Notes: a model not told the origin generated them from the letters alone. A DNA stretch of 64,000 nt from Consotaella aegiceratis (GCF_036541425.1 NZ_JAZHFT010000010.1:1-64000); one strand, 5' to 3'. Positions 37,039-46,792 are shown, counted from the first letter of the stretch. Numbers and translations are program-made.

Positions 37039-38436
37039 TCAGTTGGCCGGCCCCGCCGCGTTGGGCTCGGCGGTTTCGGCGTCGCTTTCCGATTGCTTGG
37101 CCCAATCCTCGATGATCGCGTCCTGAAGCGACGGCATGGGCGGCAGCGCGGTCTTGCGGTTCAGGTCGCCCAGGTCGACGCTGCCGCGCGCCACGACCGC
37201 TTCCTCGCTCAGGCGGGGGGAGACGGCATCGTCCTTTTCGTTCCAGGCGAAATCATCGGCGCGGCCTTCGACGCTGTCGATGGTTGCACCCAGAACGACC
37301 AGACGCTCGCGCGGTGACGGTTCGATCGACAGCGTCGGCGTGGCCTGGCCGCCGAGAAGTTCGTCGCCGCCGTCGAGCGCCGGATCGTTCAGCGCGATCG
37401 ACGGCTTCGACGTGGCGTTCGCGGCGCTGCCGAGCGGCGGCAGCCGCAGCGACGGCAGCGTTTCGGGAGAAAGCGTGATCGATGCATCCGACGAGGCGAT
37501 CGACGCGTCCATGTCCAGCCGCTTGAGGATCGGCCTCTCGGCAAAGAACGCCAGCTTTTCTCTACCCGCGCCGGTCATGGTGATGCCGTCGGAATTGCGC
37601 AGCCGGACCGATTGTCCGGAAATGTCCGGCCCGTTGTAGACGAAGGCGCCCTGGGCATCGACGAAACCGTCCCAGATGTCGACGAAGTCGCCGCTGACGG
37701 ACGCCGCGGCCTTGCCGTAGATGCCGTTGAAGAAGACCATGTCCTCGCTCATCCGCTCGAACTTGAAGGCGGGCACACCCACCCAGACCAGCGGGACGTT
37801 CTTTTGAGCGATGGCTTGGGCGAGCGCCGTGGCGCGCCGTTCGTATTCGGCGGTCCACTGCTCGCTACGCAGCGCCAGCGAGCCGGAGGGAGCGGCGATG
37901 GCCTGCCGATCGTTCGATCCGAGCATGACGACGACCACGGCCGGCTTTGCCTCGTCGAGAATCGGGCCGATGTTCTGAAGCCAGTCGTAATGGTCGTCGC
38001 GAACGAGGCCCGAAGAGCCGTTGACGTGGCCGACGACCTTGATCCGGGGATTGTCCGCAAACGTCTCTTCCAGGCCATCGGCCAGAGAATCGGCCATGAA
38101 ATCGCCGACGACCAGGACGGTGCGGGCATCACCGGCCTTTTCCGTCGGCGCGCTGGCCGCGGCGGCTTGCGGGCGGGCCGGGCTCGGGGCCGCGCGGGCG
38201 GGCGCCGAACGCCGAACGGTGGTCTTCTTCTTTTTCGCAGGCGCCGGTCGGCTGATCTGCCGCTCGGGCTGGCGCGACTGGCCGCCGAACAGCATCTCGA
38301 TGATCGTCCGCGGCCGCTCCTGCGCCGCCGCGGACGAGTGACCGAGGGTGGCCACCATGGCGAAGGCGATGAGGCTCAGGCAGGCGGTCGCCAGGATTCG
38401 CCCGCATCTGCCTCGCTTCGACCCGGCGACTGCCAT
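37039..38436 (-). CDS. SGNH/GDSL-like (DUF459) exported protein, catalytic residues apparently replaced
   Basis: 465 residues. An N-terminal signal/anchor (LATACLSLIAFAMVATLGHS) is followed by a Lys/Ala/Pro-rich linker and an SGNH-hydrolase fold. The first block reads VLVVGDFMADSLADGLE, with Phe where GDSL enzymes have the nucleophilic Ser. The last block reads DGITMTGAGREKL, with Thr where a catalytic His is expected. The Asn block (VMLGSND) is kept. The long C-terminal tail is Ser/Asp-rich and disordered-looking. It starts 3 bp after the lytic transglycosylase gene, so the two are co-transcribed. A structural or binding role in the envelope is inferred. Confidence 0.85.
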   Translation of the reverse strand: MAVAGSKRGRCGRILATACLSLIAFAMVATLGHSSAAAQERPRTIIEMLFGGQSRQPERQISRPAPAKKKKTTVRRSAPARAAPSPARPQAAAASAPTEKAGDARTVLVVGDFMADSLADGLEETFADNPRIKVVGHVNGSSGLVRDDHYDWLQNIGPILDEAKPAVVVVMLGSNDRQAIAAPSGSLALRSEQWTAEYERRATALAQAIAQKNVPLVWVGVPAFKFERMSEDMVFFNGIYGKAAASVSGDFVDIWDGFVDAQGAFVYNGPDISGQSVRLRNSDGITMTGAGREKLAFFAERPILKRLDMDASIASSDASITLSPETLPSLRLPPLGSAANATSKPSIALNDPALDGGDELLGGQATPTLSIEPSPRERLVVLGATIDSVEGRADDFAWNEKDDAVSPRLSEEAVVARGSVDLGDLNRKTALPPMPSLQDAIIEDWAKQSESDAETAEPNAAGPAN

Positions 38437-38439
38437 GCC

Positions 38440-39672
38440 TTACTCTCCCCGCAGCGCGTCCAGCAGGGCCTTCGAGGCATTGCCGTCGGCGGCCAGACCG
38501 TTCTGTCGCTGATATGCCATGATCGCCGCCTTCGAGCCCGAGCCGATCTTGCCGTCGATCTTGCCCTCGTAATGGCCCTGCGCCGACAAACGTTCCTGCA
38601 GCTCGTAGCGCTCGCCGACCGACAACGGCTTGTAGCCGCGCGGCCAATCCGCGTAGAGCGGGCCATAACCGCCGATCTGATCGGCGAGGTGGCCGACCGC
38701 GAGGGCGTATTTGTCGGCGTTGTTATAGCGCTTCAGGACGAAGAAGTTCTTCGTCATCAGGAAGGCAGGTCCGCTCGGGCCGGCCGGCATGACGAGGTTG
38801 GCGCGATCGGACGGGAAGGGGAAAGCCTTGCCGTTGGCCCGCTTGAAGCCGAGGTTCGCCCACTCGGCGATCGTCTTGTTGGCGCGCTCAAGTTTCGCTG
38901 CCGTCGAGGTCGACGGCACGAACACCTCATAGCCCCAGGTCTTGCCGGACTGCCAACCGTTTTTGTGCAGCAGGCTGGCGGCGGAGGCCAGTGCGTCGGG
39001 CACCGATGTCCAGATGTTGGGGTGCCCGTCGCCGTCCATGTCGACGGCAAACGCCTGATAGCTGGTCGGAATGAATTGGGTGTGGCCCATCGCGCCTGCC
39101 CAGGAGCCGGTCAGCGCGCTCGGCGTCACATGGCCGGCCTGGACGATCTTCAGCGCCGCGATGAGCTGCTGGCGCGCGAACTTCGCCCGCCGCGAGTCCA
39201 TGTAGGCCAGCGTGGCGAGCGAGCGCGGCACGCTCTTCATCACGTCGTCGCGCTCCAGGATCGCACCGTAGTTCGATTCCATCGACCAGATGGCGAGCAG
39301 GATGTCGCGATCCACGCCGAACCGCTTCTCGATGCGGTCGAGCCAGGAGGCCCACTGCTTGCGCATCATCTGGCCCTTGGCGATGGACTCCTCGTTCACG
39401 CGATTGTCGAGGTACTCCCAGACCTTGTCCTGGAACTCGGGCTGGAAGCGCGCCTTGCGCACGACATCCGGGTCGGGCTCGTCGACGCCGGCAAAGGCGG
39501 CGCGATAGACGCTGCGGTTGATGCCTTGGCTGACGGCGACGCTTTCGAAATCGGATATCCATTTGCGAAAGCCGGCGTCGGCTCTAGCCGGTCCCGTCGC
39601 GATGGCGATGGACGCGACGAAAAGGACCATCGACAAAGCGACGGGTAAACGTGCGAAGAGGGCTCGATGCAT
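38440..39672 (-). CDS. Lytic murein transglycosylase (MltB/GH103 family) with peptidoglycan-binding domain
   Basis: 410 residues. A signal peptide (LPVALSMVLFVASIAIATG) is followed by the GH103 catalytic domain, with Glu in LLAIWSMESNYGAI, GAMGHTQFIPTSYQAFAVD and a C-terminal peptidoglycan-binding repeat (LQERLSAQGHYEGKIDGKIG, AIMAYQRQNGLAADG). It cleaves glycan strands to 1,6-anhydro products in the periplasm. No lipobox cysteine is seen after the signal, so it is a soluble relative of MltB. It is the first gene of a two-gene unit with the SGNH-like protein 3 bp downstream. Confidence 0.93.
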   Translation of the reverse strand: MHRALFARLPVALSMVLFVASIAIATGPARADAGFRKWISDFESVAVSQGINRSVYRAAFAGVDEPDPDVVRKARFQPEFQDKVWEYLDNRVNEESIAKGQMMRKQWASWLDRIEKRFGVDRDILLAIWSMESNYGAILERDDVMKSVPRSLATLAYMDSRRAKFARQQLIAALKIVQAGHVTPSALTGSWAGAMGHTQFIPTSYQAFAVDMDGDGHPNIWTSVPDALASAASLLHKNGWQSGKTWGYEVFVPSTSTAAKLERANKTIAEWANLGFKRANGKAFPFPSDRANLVMPAGPSGPAFLMTKNFFVLKRYNNADKYALAVGHLADQIGGYGPLYADWPRGYKPLSVGERYELQERLSAQGHYEGKIDGKIGSGSKAAIMAYQRQNGLAADGNASKALLDALRGE

Positions 39673-39898
39673 GGATCTACTCCTGGCAGGATAGGTCGTG
39701 CTGAGCGTTCGACGATAGCGACCGGAAGTTTAAACTTTCTTCACCGCGGTAACCATCGCATTAACGATGACCACCTTGGCCGATGGTAATTCTCTCGCTA
39801 TTTCACGGCGAAAGCGGGGCGCCGAAGCGCGTCTGCCGTAATTTTGTCGGCGCGGATCGATAGGCAGGGTAGCAAACGTTCGAAGGAGTGCTCGAGAT

Positions 39899-40807
39899 AT
39901 GAAAAGAGTCCGCAAAGCGGTGTTTCCGGTGGCGGGATTGGGAACCCGGTTCCTGCCCGCAACCAAGGCGATCCCCAAGGAGATGCTGACGGTCGTCGAT
40001 CGTCCGGTGATCCAGTACGTGGTCGACGAAGCCCGCGAAGCCGGTATCGAGCATCTCATTTTCGTCACCGGACGCAACAAGGCGGTGATCGAGGATTATT
40101 TCGACCTTCAGGTCGAACTGTCGAACACGCTCGCCGAACGCGGCAAGATGGCCGAGCTCTCTTTGCTCGACGATCTGCAGCCGAAGCCCGGTACGGCGAG
40201 CTTCACGCGCCAGCAGGCGCCGCTCGGCCTCGGCCATGCGGTGTGGTGCGCGCGCGACCTCGTCGGCAACGAGCCGTTCGCGCTGCTGCTGCCGGACATG
40301 ATCATGCAGGACAAGCGAAGCTGCCTGGCCCACATGGTCGATCTCTATAAGGAATCCGGCGGCAACATCATCTCGGTCGAGCAGTGCGATCCGAAGGACA
40401 CCGCCAAATACGGCATCGTCGGCCGCGGCGAAGAGGTCGGCGACGGCTTTCGCGTCGACGGCATGGTCGAAAAGCCCGATCCGAAGGACGCGCCGTCCAA
40501 CTACATCATCTCCGGGCGCTACATCCTTCAGCCCGAGATCTTCGACATTCTGGAGACCCAGGAGCGCGGCGCGGGCAATGAGATCCAGCTCACCGACGCC
40601 ATGCTGAAGCTCGCGCAGCAGCAGGAGTTCTTCGCCTATCCCTTCACCGGACGGACGTTCGACTGCGGCTCCAAGGAAGGCTTCATCCAGGCTAACGTGG
40701 CGTTCGCGCTGTGGCGTCCGGACATTCGCGATCGCGTGCTGGACGATCTGGAAGAACTGATCGAGACGGTCGAGCCGCATCATCATCCCCGTCAGGGCAT
40801 GGCGTGA
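39899..40807 (+). CDS. galU: UTP-glucose-1-phosphate uridylyltransferase
   Basis: 302 residues, standard GalU length. It makes UDP-glucose for exopolysaccharide, lipopolysaccharide and trehalose synthesis. The nucleotide-binding N-terminus KAVFPVAGLGTRFLPATKAI, the substrate motif VRKAVF..PKEMLTVVDRPV and the later GLGHAVWCARDLVGNEPFAL are characteristic. The C-terminal FTGRTFDCGSKEGFIQANVA completes the fold. GAAGGAG lies upstream of ATG 39899. The nearby outer-membrane and kdsD genes suit an envelope neighbourhood, but no shared transcript is evident. Confidence 0.96.
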   Translation: MKRVRKAVFPVAGLGTRFLPATKAIPKEMLTVVDRPVIQYVVDEAREAGIEHLIFVTGRNKAVIEDYFDLQVELSNTLAERGKMAELSLLDDLQPKPGTASFTRQQAPLGLGHAVWCARDLVGNEPFALLLPDMIMQDKRSCLAHMVDLYKESGGNIISVEQCDPKDTAKYGIVGRGEEVGDGFRVDGMVEKPDPKDAPSNYIISGRYILQPEIFDILETQERGAGNEIQLTDAMLKLAQQQEFFAYPFTGRTFDCGSKEGFIQANVAFALWRPDIRDRVLDDLEELIETVEPHHHPRQGMA

Positions 40808-40859
40808 GGTGGAGGACCTGTCGAGCCGGACATGACCGGCTCGACATCGAAGGCGTCGT

Positions 40860-42560
40860 TCAGCGCTGAAGCTTGATACCGAGGCGTGCCGAGGTCGCGG
40901 TGTAGTCGTCGTCAGGCGCTTCGGAATCCTCGCCTTCGTGACGAACCAGGCCGGTCAGGGCCAGCGTCCGGTTCACCCAATAGAGGAAGCCGGCCTGGGC
41001 CGAATAGGTCGTCTCCTGATCCTCCGGCCGGTCACCTTCGCGGCGGCCGGCGCTGAGTTGGGCATTCAGTTCCACGCGCTCGGTGGCGCGGTGGCGGGCG
41101 GACAGGATCGCCTGGTAGAGGGACGACGACGAGAGATTATCGTCGTTGGGTTCGAATGTCGTGGCGGCGGTCAGCGTGATGTCGGTGCCCCGGCGCGGTG
41201 ACCAGTCCAGCGTCGCGTCGACGGTCGGCGCGCTGTCGACGGGAATGCTGTCCGCGTCGGGGATGTTCCAGGCATAGCCGGCCGCCACTTCGCCGGTCAG
41301 CTTTTCGCCGAGGTCGAAGGCAACGCCGCCCTTCAGCGAGTCGATCTGCGAATCTCTCTTGCAACACTGCGCCACCGGCTCGTCGAAGCGGCGCAGGCCG
41401 AGGCTGCCCTCGACGAACGGCTGCAGGGCCGGCGAGATCTGATATCCGGCTCTGAGCGAGGCGGTATAGGTGTTGTAGTCCTGGCTGAAGCTTTCGTCCT
41501 CGGTCTCGGCGTGCCGTTGCACGCCACCGGTGGCCGAAAGGCTGGCAAGGCCGAAGAGGCGCTCCAACGTGGCCGAGGCCGCCATGTCCAGAACGTCGGC
41601 GCGGTCGTCCGAGGCGGCATCCGATGCCTCGGGATCGTCCTGGCTGTAGGCGATCGATCCGCGCAGGGTTGCGGTCGTTTCGTGGTCGATGTCGAGGCGC
41701 AGGCGTCCGTCCGCGTCGAAGGTCGGATCATCCTCGGTGTCGCCGGCGAAATTGCGCCGATAGGACGTGGAGGCGTTGATCTCCATCTCGTGCAGCAGCC
41801 AGTCCGACAGGAGTTGCACCCCGAGCGAGGTCTCGGAAAAGGCGCCGCTTTCGCCATCGGCACTGTTGCTGAGATTGGACGACACGCCGACGCCCTGTTC
41901 GAGTGTCGGATAGAGGACGAAACTGCCGGCGCGCAATCCGACCGGTGCGAAGGGATCCGTCCACTCCTTCAGCCGTTCGGCGTTGGCCCTGTGTTCCGGG
42001 TCGATGTCGAGCCGTTCGGTCCGCTCGTTCTGCCGGATGTCGAGCTCCGACGTGCCGGTGCGTAGCCCGACCGTTCCGGTGGTCGTCGCATCCAGGTTCG
42101 CCGCTGCCGCGACATCACCGCTGTCCGGGTCCGTGCCATCGTCGGCGCTGTCGGTCGTCGAAACGCCCGACGAACTGCCGTCGGACGACGGGGTTGCCGG
42201 CAACAGCGTTGCGGACCGGCCCTCGGCATCGGTGAAGAGATCGAAGCTCTGGACCTGGGGTGAGGGGGGCTCTGCCGCCTCGTCGCCGTCGAGATCGCTC
42301 AGGAAGTCGCTGGCGTCGGAGGTCTGTGGATCGTCGGAGGAGAGGAGATCGCTCAACGCCGGATCGGTGAGGTCGTCGGCGTCAGAGCCGGCCGACAGCA
42401 TCCGAAGCAAATCCGCACCGGAGGCGGCGAGCGGCTCGGAAATTCTGAGATCGGACGTGTCGAGGCTTTGGGCGAGGGCCGGGCCGCACGGGGCGAGCCA
42501 CGCCGCCCCGAGGGCGATCGCAGCCGTTCTTCCCACCGCGGCATTCGCCCGATGTCGCAT
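40860..42560 (-). CDS. Outer-membrane beta-barrel protein with a long acidic N-terminal region
   Basis: 566 residues. A signal peptide (AIALGAAWLAPCGPALAQS) is followed by about 130 residues rich in Asp, Ser and Ala (SSDDPQTSDASDFLSDLDGD and similar). The rest shows alternating hydrophobic strands typical of an outer-membrane barrel, for example TLRGSIAYSQDDPEASDAAS and YTASLRAGYQISPALQPFVE. It ends ARLGIKLQR, without the usual terminal aromatic residue. It resembles the outer-membrane beta-barrel (OMP_b-brl_2/BBP2-like) proteins seen near polysaccharide genes. An unusual CC pair (AQCCKRD) lies in a loop. The start at 42560 is set by the signal peptide. Confidence 0.78.
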   Translation of the reverse strand: MRHRANAAVGRTAAIALGAAWLAPCGPALAQSLDTSDLRISEPLAASGADLLRMLSAGSDADDLTDPALSDLLSSDDPQTSDASDFLSDLDGDEAAEPPSPQVQSFDLFTDAEGRSATLLPATPSSDGSSSGVSTTDSADDGTDPDSGDVAAAANLDATTTGTVGLRTGTSELDIRQNERTERLDIDPEHRANAERLKEWTDPFAPVGLRAGSFVLYPTLEQGVGVSSNLSNSADGESGAFSETSLGVQLLSDWLLHEMEINASTSYRRNFAGDTEDDPTFDADGRLRLDIDHETTATLRGSIAYSQDDPEASDAASDDRADVLDMAASATLERLFGLASLSATGGVQRHAETEDESFSQDYNTYTASLRAGYQISPALQPFVEGSLGLRRFDEPVAQCCKRDSQIDSLKGGVAFDLGEKLTGEVAAGYAWNIPDADSIPVDSAPTVDATLDWSPRRGTDITLTAATTFEPNDDNLSSSSLYQAILSARHRATERVELNAQLSAGRREGDRPEDQETTYSAQAGFLYWVNRTLALTGLVRHEGEDSEAPDDDYTATSARLGIKLQR

Positions 42561-42780
42561 TGGTTCGGCTCTCCTGACGAATCCGATTCGGCCCGACATT
42601 AAGTCGATGATCAGTACCCCTGCAGGATTGACCGAAGCTTGCCCGCAGCGGCCTCCGGCGCCGTTGAAACGCCGGGCGCGATCCTGCATAAGGTCGCCGA
42701 TGCCCAACCAGCATGGTTTTTGTCGGCAGCGGCGGCCGAGCCCCTCAAGCGACCGCGCGACATCGGTTTGGAATGGCGGA

Positions 42781-43764
42781 ATGACGGCAGTTGCACCCAC
42801 CACTATGACGGCCACACTTTCGGCGATCCGCACGATCGAGACGGAAGCGGCCGGCTTGCGATCCCTGGCCAAGGCCCTGTCGGGAGAGACCGGGGCGTCG
42901 TTCGAACGAACGGTGCAGTGGATATCCGAGGTGTCCGGCCGGGTGATCGTGACGGGCATCGGCAAGAGCGGCCACGTCGCCGCCAAGATCGCGGCCACCC
43001 TGGCCTCGACCGGCACGCCGGCCTTCTTCGTGCATCCGGTCGAAGCCATTCACGGCGATCTCGGCATGATCGGCGTCGGCGATCTTGTGCTGGCTCTGTC
43101 CTGGTCGGGCGAGTCGGCGGAGCTGCGCGGCATCGTCGACTATACTAGGCGCTTCAAGATTCCGTTGGTCGCGATGACAGCAGGCGCCACCTCGGCGCTC
43201 GCCGGCGCCGCCGACGAGGCGCTCCTGCTGCCCCGCGCCACCGAGGCCTGTCCGCACGGACTGGCGCCGACCACCTCGACCACGCTGCAGCTGGCGCTTG
43301 GCGATGCGCTGGCGGTGGCGCTGCTCGAGCGGCGCGGCTTTACGCCCGGCGACTTCCGCATCTTCCATCCGGGCGGGCAGCTCGGCGCCAGCCTGACGCG
43401 GGTCGGCGACATCATGCACACGGGAGAGGCCCTGCCGCTGGTGGCCAGCGGCACGCCGATGGCCGAGGCGGTCGTGACGATGTCGAGCAAGGGGTTCGGC
43501 TGCGTCGCGGTGGTAGACGGCGAGCGGCTGGTGGGGATCGTCACCGACGGCGATTTGCGGCGCCATCTCGGCGAGAATCTTCTGGTGCGGACCGTCGATC
43601 AGGTGATGACGCGCCAACCGAAGACCATCGGTCCCGACACCCTGGCGGCCAAGGCGATGGAAGCGCTGAATTCCGCGAACATCACGACGCTGATGGTGGT
43701 GGTCGGCGATCGTCCCGTCGGCCTCCTGCACATGCACGACCTGCTGCGGATCGGCGTGGCGTAA
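42781..43764 (+). CDS. kdsD: Arabinose-5-phosphate isomerase (KdsD/KpsF)
   Basis: 327 residues. It isomerises ribulose-5-phosphate to arabinose-5-phosphate, the first committed step to KDO for lipopolysaccharide. A SIS domain (VIVTGIGKSGHVAAKIAATL, ALSWSGESAEL, LAPTTSTTLQLALGDALAVA) is followed by two CBS domains (VVDGERLVGIVTDGDLRRHL and VVVGDRPVGLLHMHDLLRIG). ATG 42781 gives the usual N-terminus. ATG 42805 is an alternative, and the ribosome-binding site is weak for both. It is divergent from the outer-membrane barrel gene. No other KDO genes are in the window. Confidence 0.95.
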   Translation: MTAVAPTTMTATLSAIRTIETEAAGLRSLAKALSGETGASFERTVQWISEVSGRVIVTGIGKSGHVAAKIAATLASTGTPAFFVHPVEAIHGDLGMIGVGDLVLALSWSGESAELRGIVDYTRRFKIPLVAMTAGATSALAGAADEALLLPRATEACPHGLAPTTSTTLQLALGDALAVALLERRGFTPGDFRIFHPGGQLGASLTRVGDIMHTGEALPLVASGTPMAEAVVTMSSKGFGCVAVVDGERLVGIVTDGDLRRHLGENLLVRTVDQVMTRQPKTIGPDTLAAKAMEALNSANITTLMVVVGDRPVGLLHMHDLLRIGVA

Positions 43765-43929
43765 TTTTTACCCGGTCGACGAAGCTCGGCCACCTCGCGC
43801 CCCAAGGCCGTCATCAGCTCTGCCGAGATTCTCGCGCGATGGCACGATGTTGCCCACGAGGCGGCCGGCGCGCGCCATCTCGGGCCGTTCCGTCGCTCCG
43901 AAATCGGGTCGTGGCAACCTTTTATTGAC

Positions 43930-43948
43930 CCCACATAATATTTGTGGG
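43930..43948. other. Small hairpin between kdsD and the GGDEF gene
   Basis: CCCACA and TGTGGG flank TAATATT. The AT-rich setting before the GGDEF gene allows an operator or promoter element. A terminator for kdsD is less likely because no T-run follows. Confidence 0.35.
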
Positions 43949-43992
43949 TGCGACTTTAAGTCTTGTAAGCTTCATCCGTGCGACGCTCGGGT

Positions 43993-45429
43993 ATGTCGAA
44001 CCGCACCTATCTTCCCGATCCGGGTCGCTGGCTGGCTGTGGCCGTTCCCGCCGGCTTGGCGATTCTGTTGATCGGCGGGCTGGCCTGCCTGCTCCTGGCA
44101 GTGGCCGTGCGGGAGGCCGATGATCTCGTTATCCAGAGAGACCGCAGTCTGGCGGCGTCGGTCCTTGGGCAGGCCGTGCAAAGCATCGCCCGCGATCAGG
44201 AGAGCGTGACCTATTGGGACGAAGCCGTCCTTCACCTTCGCGGGCCCCTCGACCCGGATTGGATCGACGACAATTTCGGCCTCTGGATGAACATGTATTT
44301 CGGGCATGAGCGGATCGTCGTGCTCGATCCGCAGGATCGCCCCATCTACGCGACGATGGGGACCCGCCGCGTCGACCCTTCCGCCTACAGCAAATTCGCT
44401 TCGGTCGCGCGCCCGATGGTCGCCGAGGTCCGCCGGGCGCTGATCGCCGGGACTTGGCACAACCCGGATCCCGCGACCAAGAGTCCTGGCGCCGAAGACA
44501 TCGTCGTGGTCGACGGGCATCCTGCGATGCTGAGCGTCAAACCGATCGTGCCGTCGACCGACAAGATCGAGCAGGCGCCGGAGGATGCCTTCGTTCATCT
44601 GGCGGTGCACTATCTGGACGGCAGCTTTCTCAAGGACCTGCAGCAGCACTATCTGTTCGAGAAGGCACGGTTCTCCTGGCAGGACCGGCCGGGACCCGAC
44701 GAATTGTCGCTCGCTCTACGAAACAATTCGGGTCGGCCGGTCGGATATCTGATCTGGACGGTGCATTTGCCGGGTCAGGTGCTGGCCGAACGCATGACGC
44801 CGGCGCTGCTCGCCACCCTGTGCGCGATCCTGGTCGTCGTGGCCGTGCTGGTCGCCGGGCTGAGGAGGGGAGCGCGCGCTTTGCGGGCCAGCGAGGCCCG
44901 AGCCCGCTATCTCGCTTTTCACGACGTTCTTACGGACCTGCCGAACCGCGCATACTTCAACGAAAGGTTGGAAGCCACCTGCAAGGCCGGCCATCGCGGC
45001 ACCAGCCTTCTTCTGCTCGACCTCGACCGGTTCAAGCAGGTGAACGACACGCTGGGCCACCCCGCAGGCGACGAGCTGATCCGGGCCGTCGGATCGAGGT
45101 TGAACCGTGCGGCACCGCAAGGCGCAACCGTCGCTCGCCTCGGCGGCGACGAGTTCGCCATCCTGCTGCCGAGTACGAGACAAGCCGATGCCGTGCGGCT
45201 GTGCGAGGCGATCATCGGAGCGATCGACGAGCCGTTTCTGGTCCAAGGCGCACAGACAGAGGTCGGCGTGAGCATCGGCCTCGCGTCCGAAGACGAAAAT
45301 TCCACTCCGGAAGCTCTGATCCATCGCGCCGATCAAGCCCTCTACCGGGCGAAACGATCGGGCGGCGGCCTGTCAATCGCCGGGGGCGACACCTCCGCAA
45401 GCGAAGTCGCACGGCACATCGCGGCCTGA
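43993..45429 (+). CDS. Diguanylate cyclase with periplasmic CHASE4 sensor
   Basis: 478 residues. One helix (AVAVPAGLAILLIGGLACLL) is followed by a periplasmic CHASE4 domain (IARDQESVTYWDEAVLHL, DWIDDNFGLWMNMYFGHERI). A second helix (LLATLCAILVVVAVLVAGL) leads into a GGDEF domain with intact ARLGGDEFAILLPS. No EAL domain is present, so it should only make c-di-GMP. No obvious inhibitory RxxD sits before the GGDEF motif. ATG 43993 is chosen. GTG 43978 is in frame, and neither has a strong ribosome-binding site. It is monocistronic. Confidence 0.92.
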   Translation: MSNRTYLPDPGRWLAVAVPAGLAILLIGGLACLLLAVAVREADDLVIQRDRSLAASVLGQAVQSIARDQESVTYWDEAVLHLRGPLDPDWIDDNFGLWMNMYFGHERIVVLDPQDRPIYATMGTRRVDPSAYSKFASVARPMVAEVRRALIAGTWHNPDPATKSPGAEDIVVVDGHPAMLSVKPIVPSTDKIEQAPEDAFVHLAVHYLDGSFLKDLQQHYLFEKARFSWQDRPGPDELSLALRNNSGRPVGYLIWTVHLPGQVLAERMTPALLATLCAILVVVAVLVAGLRRGARALRASEARARYLAFHDVLTDLPNRAYFNERLEATCKAGHRGTSLLLLDLDRFKQVNDTLGHPAGDELIRAVGSRLNRAAPQGATVARLGGDEFAILLPSTRQADAVRLCEAIIGAIDEPFLVQGAQTEVGVSIGLASEDENSTPEALIHRADQALYRAKRSGGGLSIAGGDTSASEVARHIAA

Positions 45430-45490
45430 GCAACAAGCTGCCTCACGGCCCACCAAGCGGCATCGCTTGGCTTACGCCACCAAAACGCGA

Positions 45491-46546
45491 TCACGTGCCG
45501 TCGGCGTATCTCTGGGCAGTCGCGCGAATTCGGTCCGTATACTCATAGATGTGATCCAGCGTCTCAATCTTGATGCGATCCTCCTTCTCCCCATCGAACA
45601 AACTCAGATATTTGGTTGCACGGTTGAACCACAGCCTCGCCAGGGGCTTTCGGTTGTTGTTGTCGATCAGAATGCCGCAATAGGTTTTCTGGTCGCGCAT
45701 GACGATCCTTTTCGTGGGGATGACCTCGCGGGCGATGGCACGAACGATCATGAAACCTTCTTTCTCTTCGTCCGTGGTGACGACTTCGGGTTCCGGAGTG
45801 GAGAGGTCTTCGAGCGCAGGATCCTCGGCGTTTGATGTTTCCAGGGCTGAGGTTATCCGGTTCTGTACCATGTCGCGGACAATTTCACGAAAGGCGCTTT
45901 TCACCAGGGGAGTGAACTGGTCGCGGACAGCGGCGGTAAAGTGGCCGTCGCGTAGATCGGCCGTGACGAGGCGGACGAAGTCATCGGAAGGGTCCTCCAT
46001 CAAATCGGAGATCCTCCGCTTGAGCGCAGAGGTGTATTTCAGTCGGTTCGCGGACTGGAGAACACCGACGACGTCGAAGCCGTCCTTGGCGAACTTCTTC
46101 AGTTCCGGCATCAGATTGGCATTCAATTCCGAGAGATCGAACGTCAGGAATGGGCGATCGTCGAGCTTGTTGGGGGCCTCGAGATCGGTATGGAACTGAA
46201 ATGTCCGACCGTTCGTCAGGATCGCGAATTTCGCATCCGTGACCGAAAAGTAACGATAGAGCTGGGCCAGATGTTGCTTTTCGAGAACGCAGGTTATCGG
46301 CTTGCATTCGACGAGAATACGGATCGCCCCGTCGATCTGGATTGCGTAGTCGACGCGCTCGCCTTTCTTACCAACAGCATCCGCCGTAAACTCCGGGATC
46401 ACCTCGGCCGGATTGAACACATCATATCCGAGCGCCGAGAGGAAGGGTAAGACGACCGCTGTCTTCACCGCCTCTTCAGTGATCATAGAACTGGAATGGC
46501 TACGAACGCGCTCGGAAATCGTGCGCAATTGATCATCGATTCCCAT
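45491..46546 (-). CDS. HsdR-N-like (PD-(D/E)xK) nuclease-domain protein, stand-alone
   Basis: 351 residues. Residues about 20-150 match the N-terminal nuclease domain of type I restriction HsdR subunits. KTAVVLPFLSALGYDVFNPA is followed by the catalytic core, Asp in GERVDYAIQI and ECK in IRILVECKPI. A helical, charged C-terminal half follows. No helicase, specificity (HsdS) or methylase (HsdM) gene is nearby, so it is not a type I system. GGGGGAG precedes ATG 46546. Base composition looks lower in GC than its neighbours. It lies 246 bp from tRNA-Asn, a common insertion point. A defence or DNA-repair role is possible but unproven. Confidence 0.8.
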   Translation of the reverse strand: MGIDDQLRTISERVRSHSSSMITEEAVKTAVVLPFLSALGYDVFNPAEVIPEFTADAVGKKGERVDYAIQIDGAIRILVECKPITCVLEKQHLAQLYRYFSVTDAKFAILTNGRTFQFHTDLEAPNKLDDRPFLTFDLSELNANLMPELKKFAKDGFDVVGVLQSANRLKYTSALKRRISDLMEDPSDDFVRLVTADLRDGHFTAAVRDQFTPLVKSAFREIVRDMVQNRITSALETSNAEDPALEDLSTPEPEVVTTDEEKEGFMIVRAIAREVIPTKRIVMRDQKTYCGILIDNNNRKPLARLWFNRATKYLSLFDGEKEDRIKIETLDHIYEYTDRIRATAQRYADGT

Positions 46547-46747
46547 GATCTCCCCCTGTTTGGCGGGCAAAAGAAGATCACAATTGCACGCGCCGCGCGA
46601 GTGCAATTTCGAGTTTAAAAGCGTTTGCTTCAGTGAGGCCGCCGCAATGGACAAATTGCTGCGGCGATCGTGAAGTCACTGCCCCGACAGGAGCAATGGC
46701 CAACACTCGAATTTTGCGGCAGAGGAACGAAGTCAGGAGCTGGACAG

Positions 46748-46781
46748 AAAAAGAGCCCGAAGCCGCGCAAGCTTCAGGCTC
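46748..46781 (-). terminator. Terminator of tRNA-Asn
   Basis: On the minus strand GAGCC(T)GAAGC pairs with GCTTC(G)GGCTC around a 7-nt loop, followed by TTTTT. It starts 11 bp past the tRNA 3' end. Confidence 0.85.
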
Positions 46782-46792
46782 TCATTATTAAC

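Noticed and set aside
45430..46792. A genomic island with att repeats between the GGDEF gene and tRNA-Asn
   Set aside because: I looked for a second copy of the tRNA 3' end (TGGCTCCCCGGGCCGG) on the far side of the nuclease gene and found none. No integrase is present.
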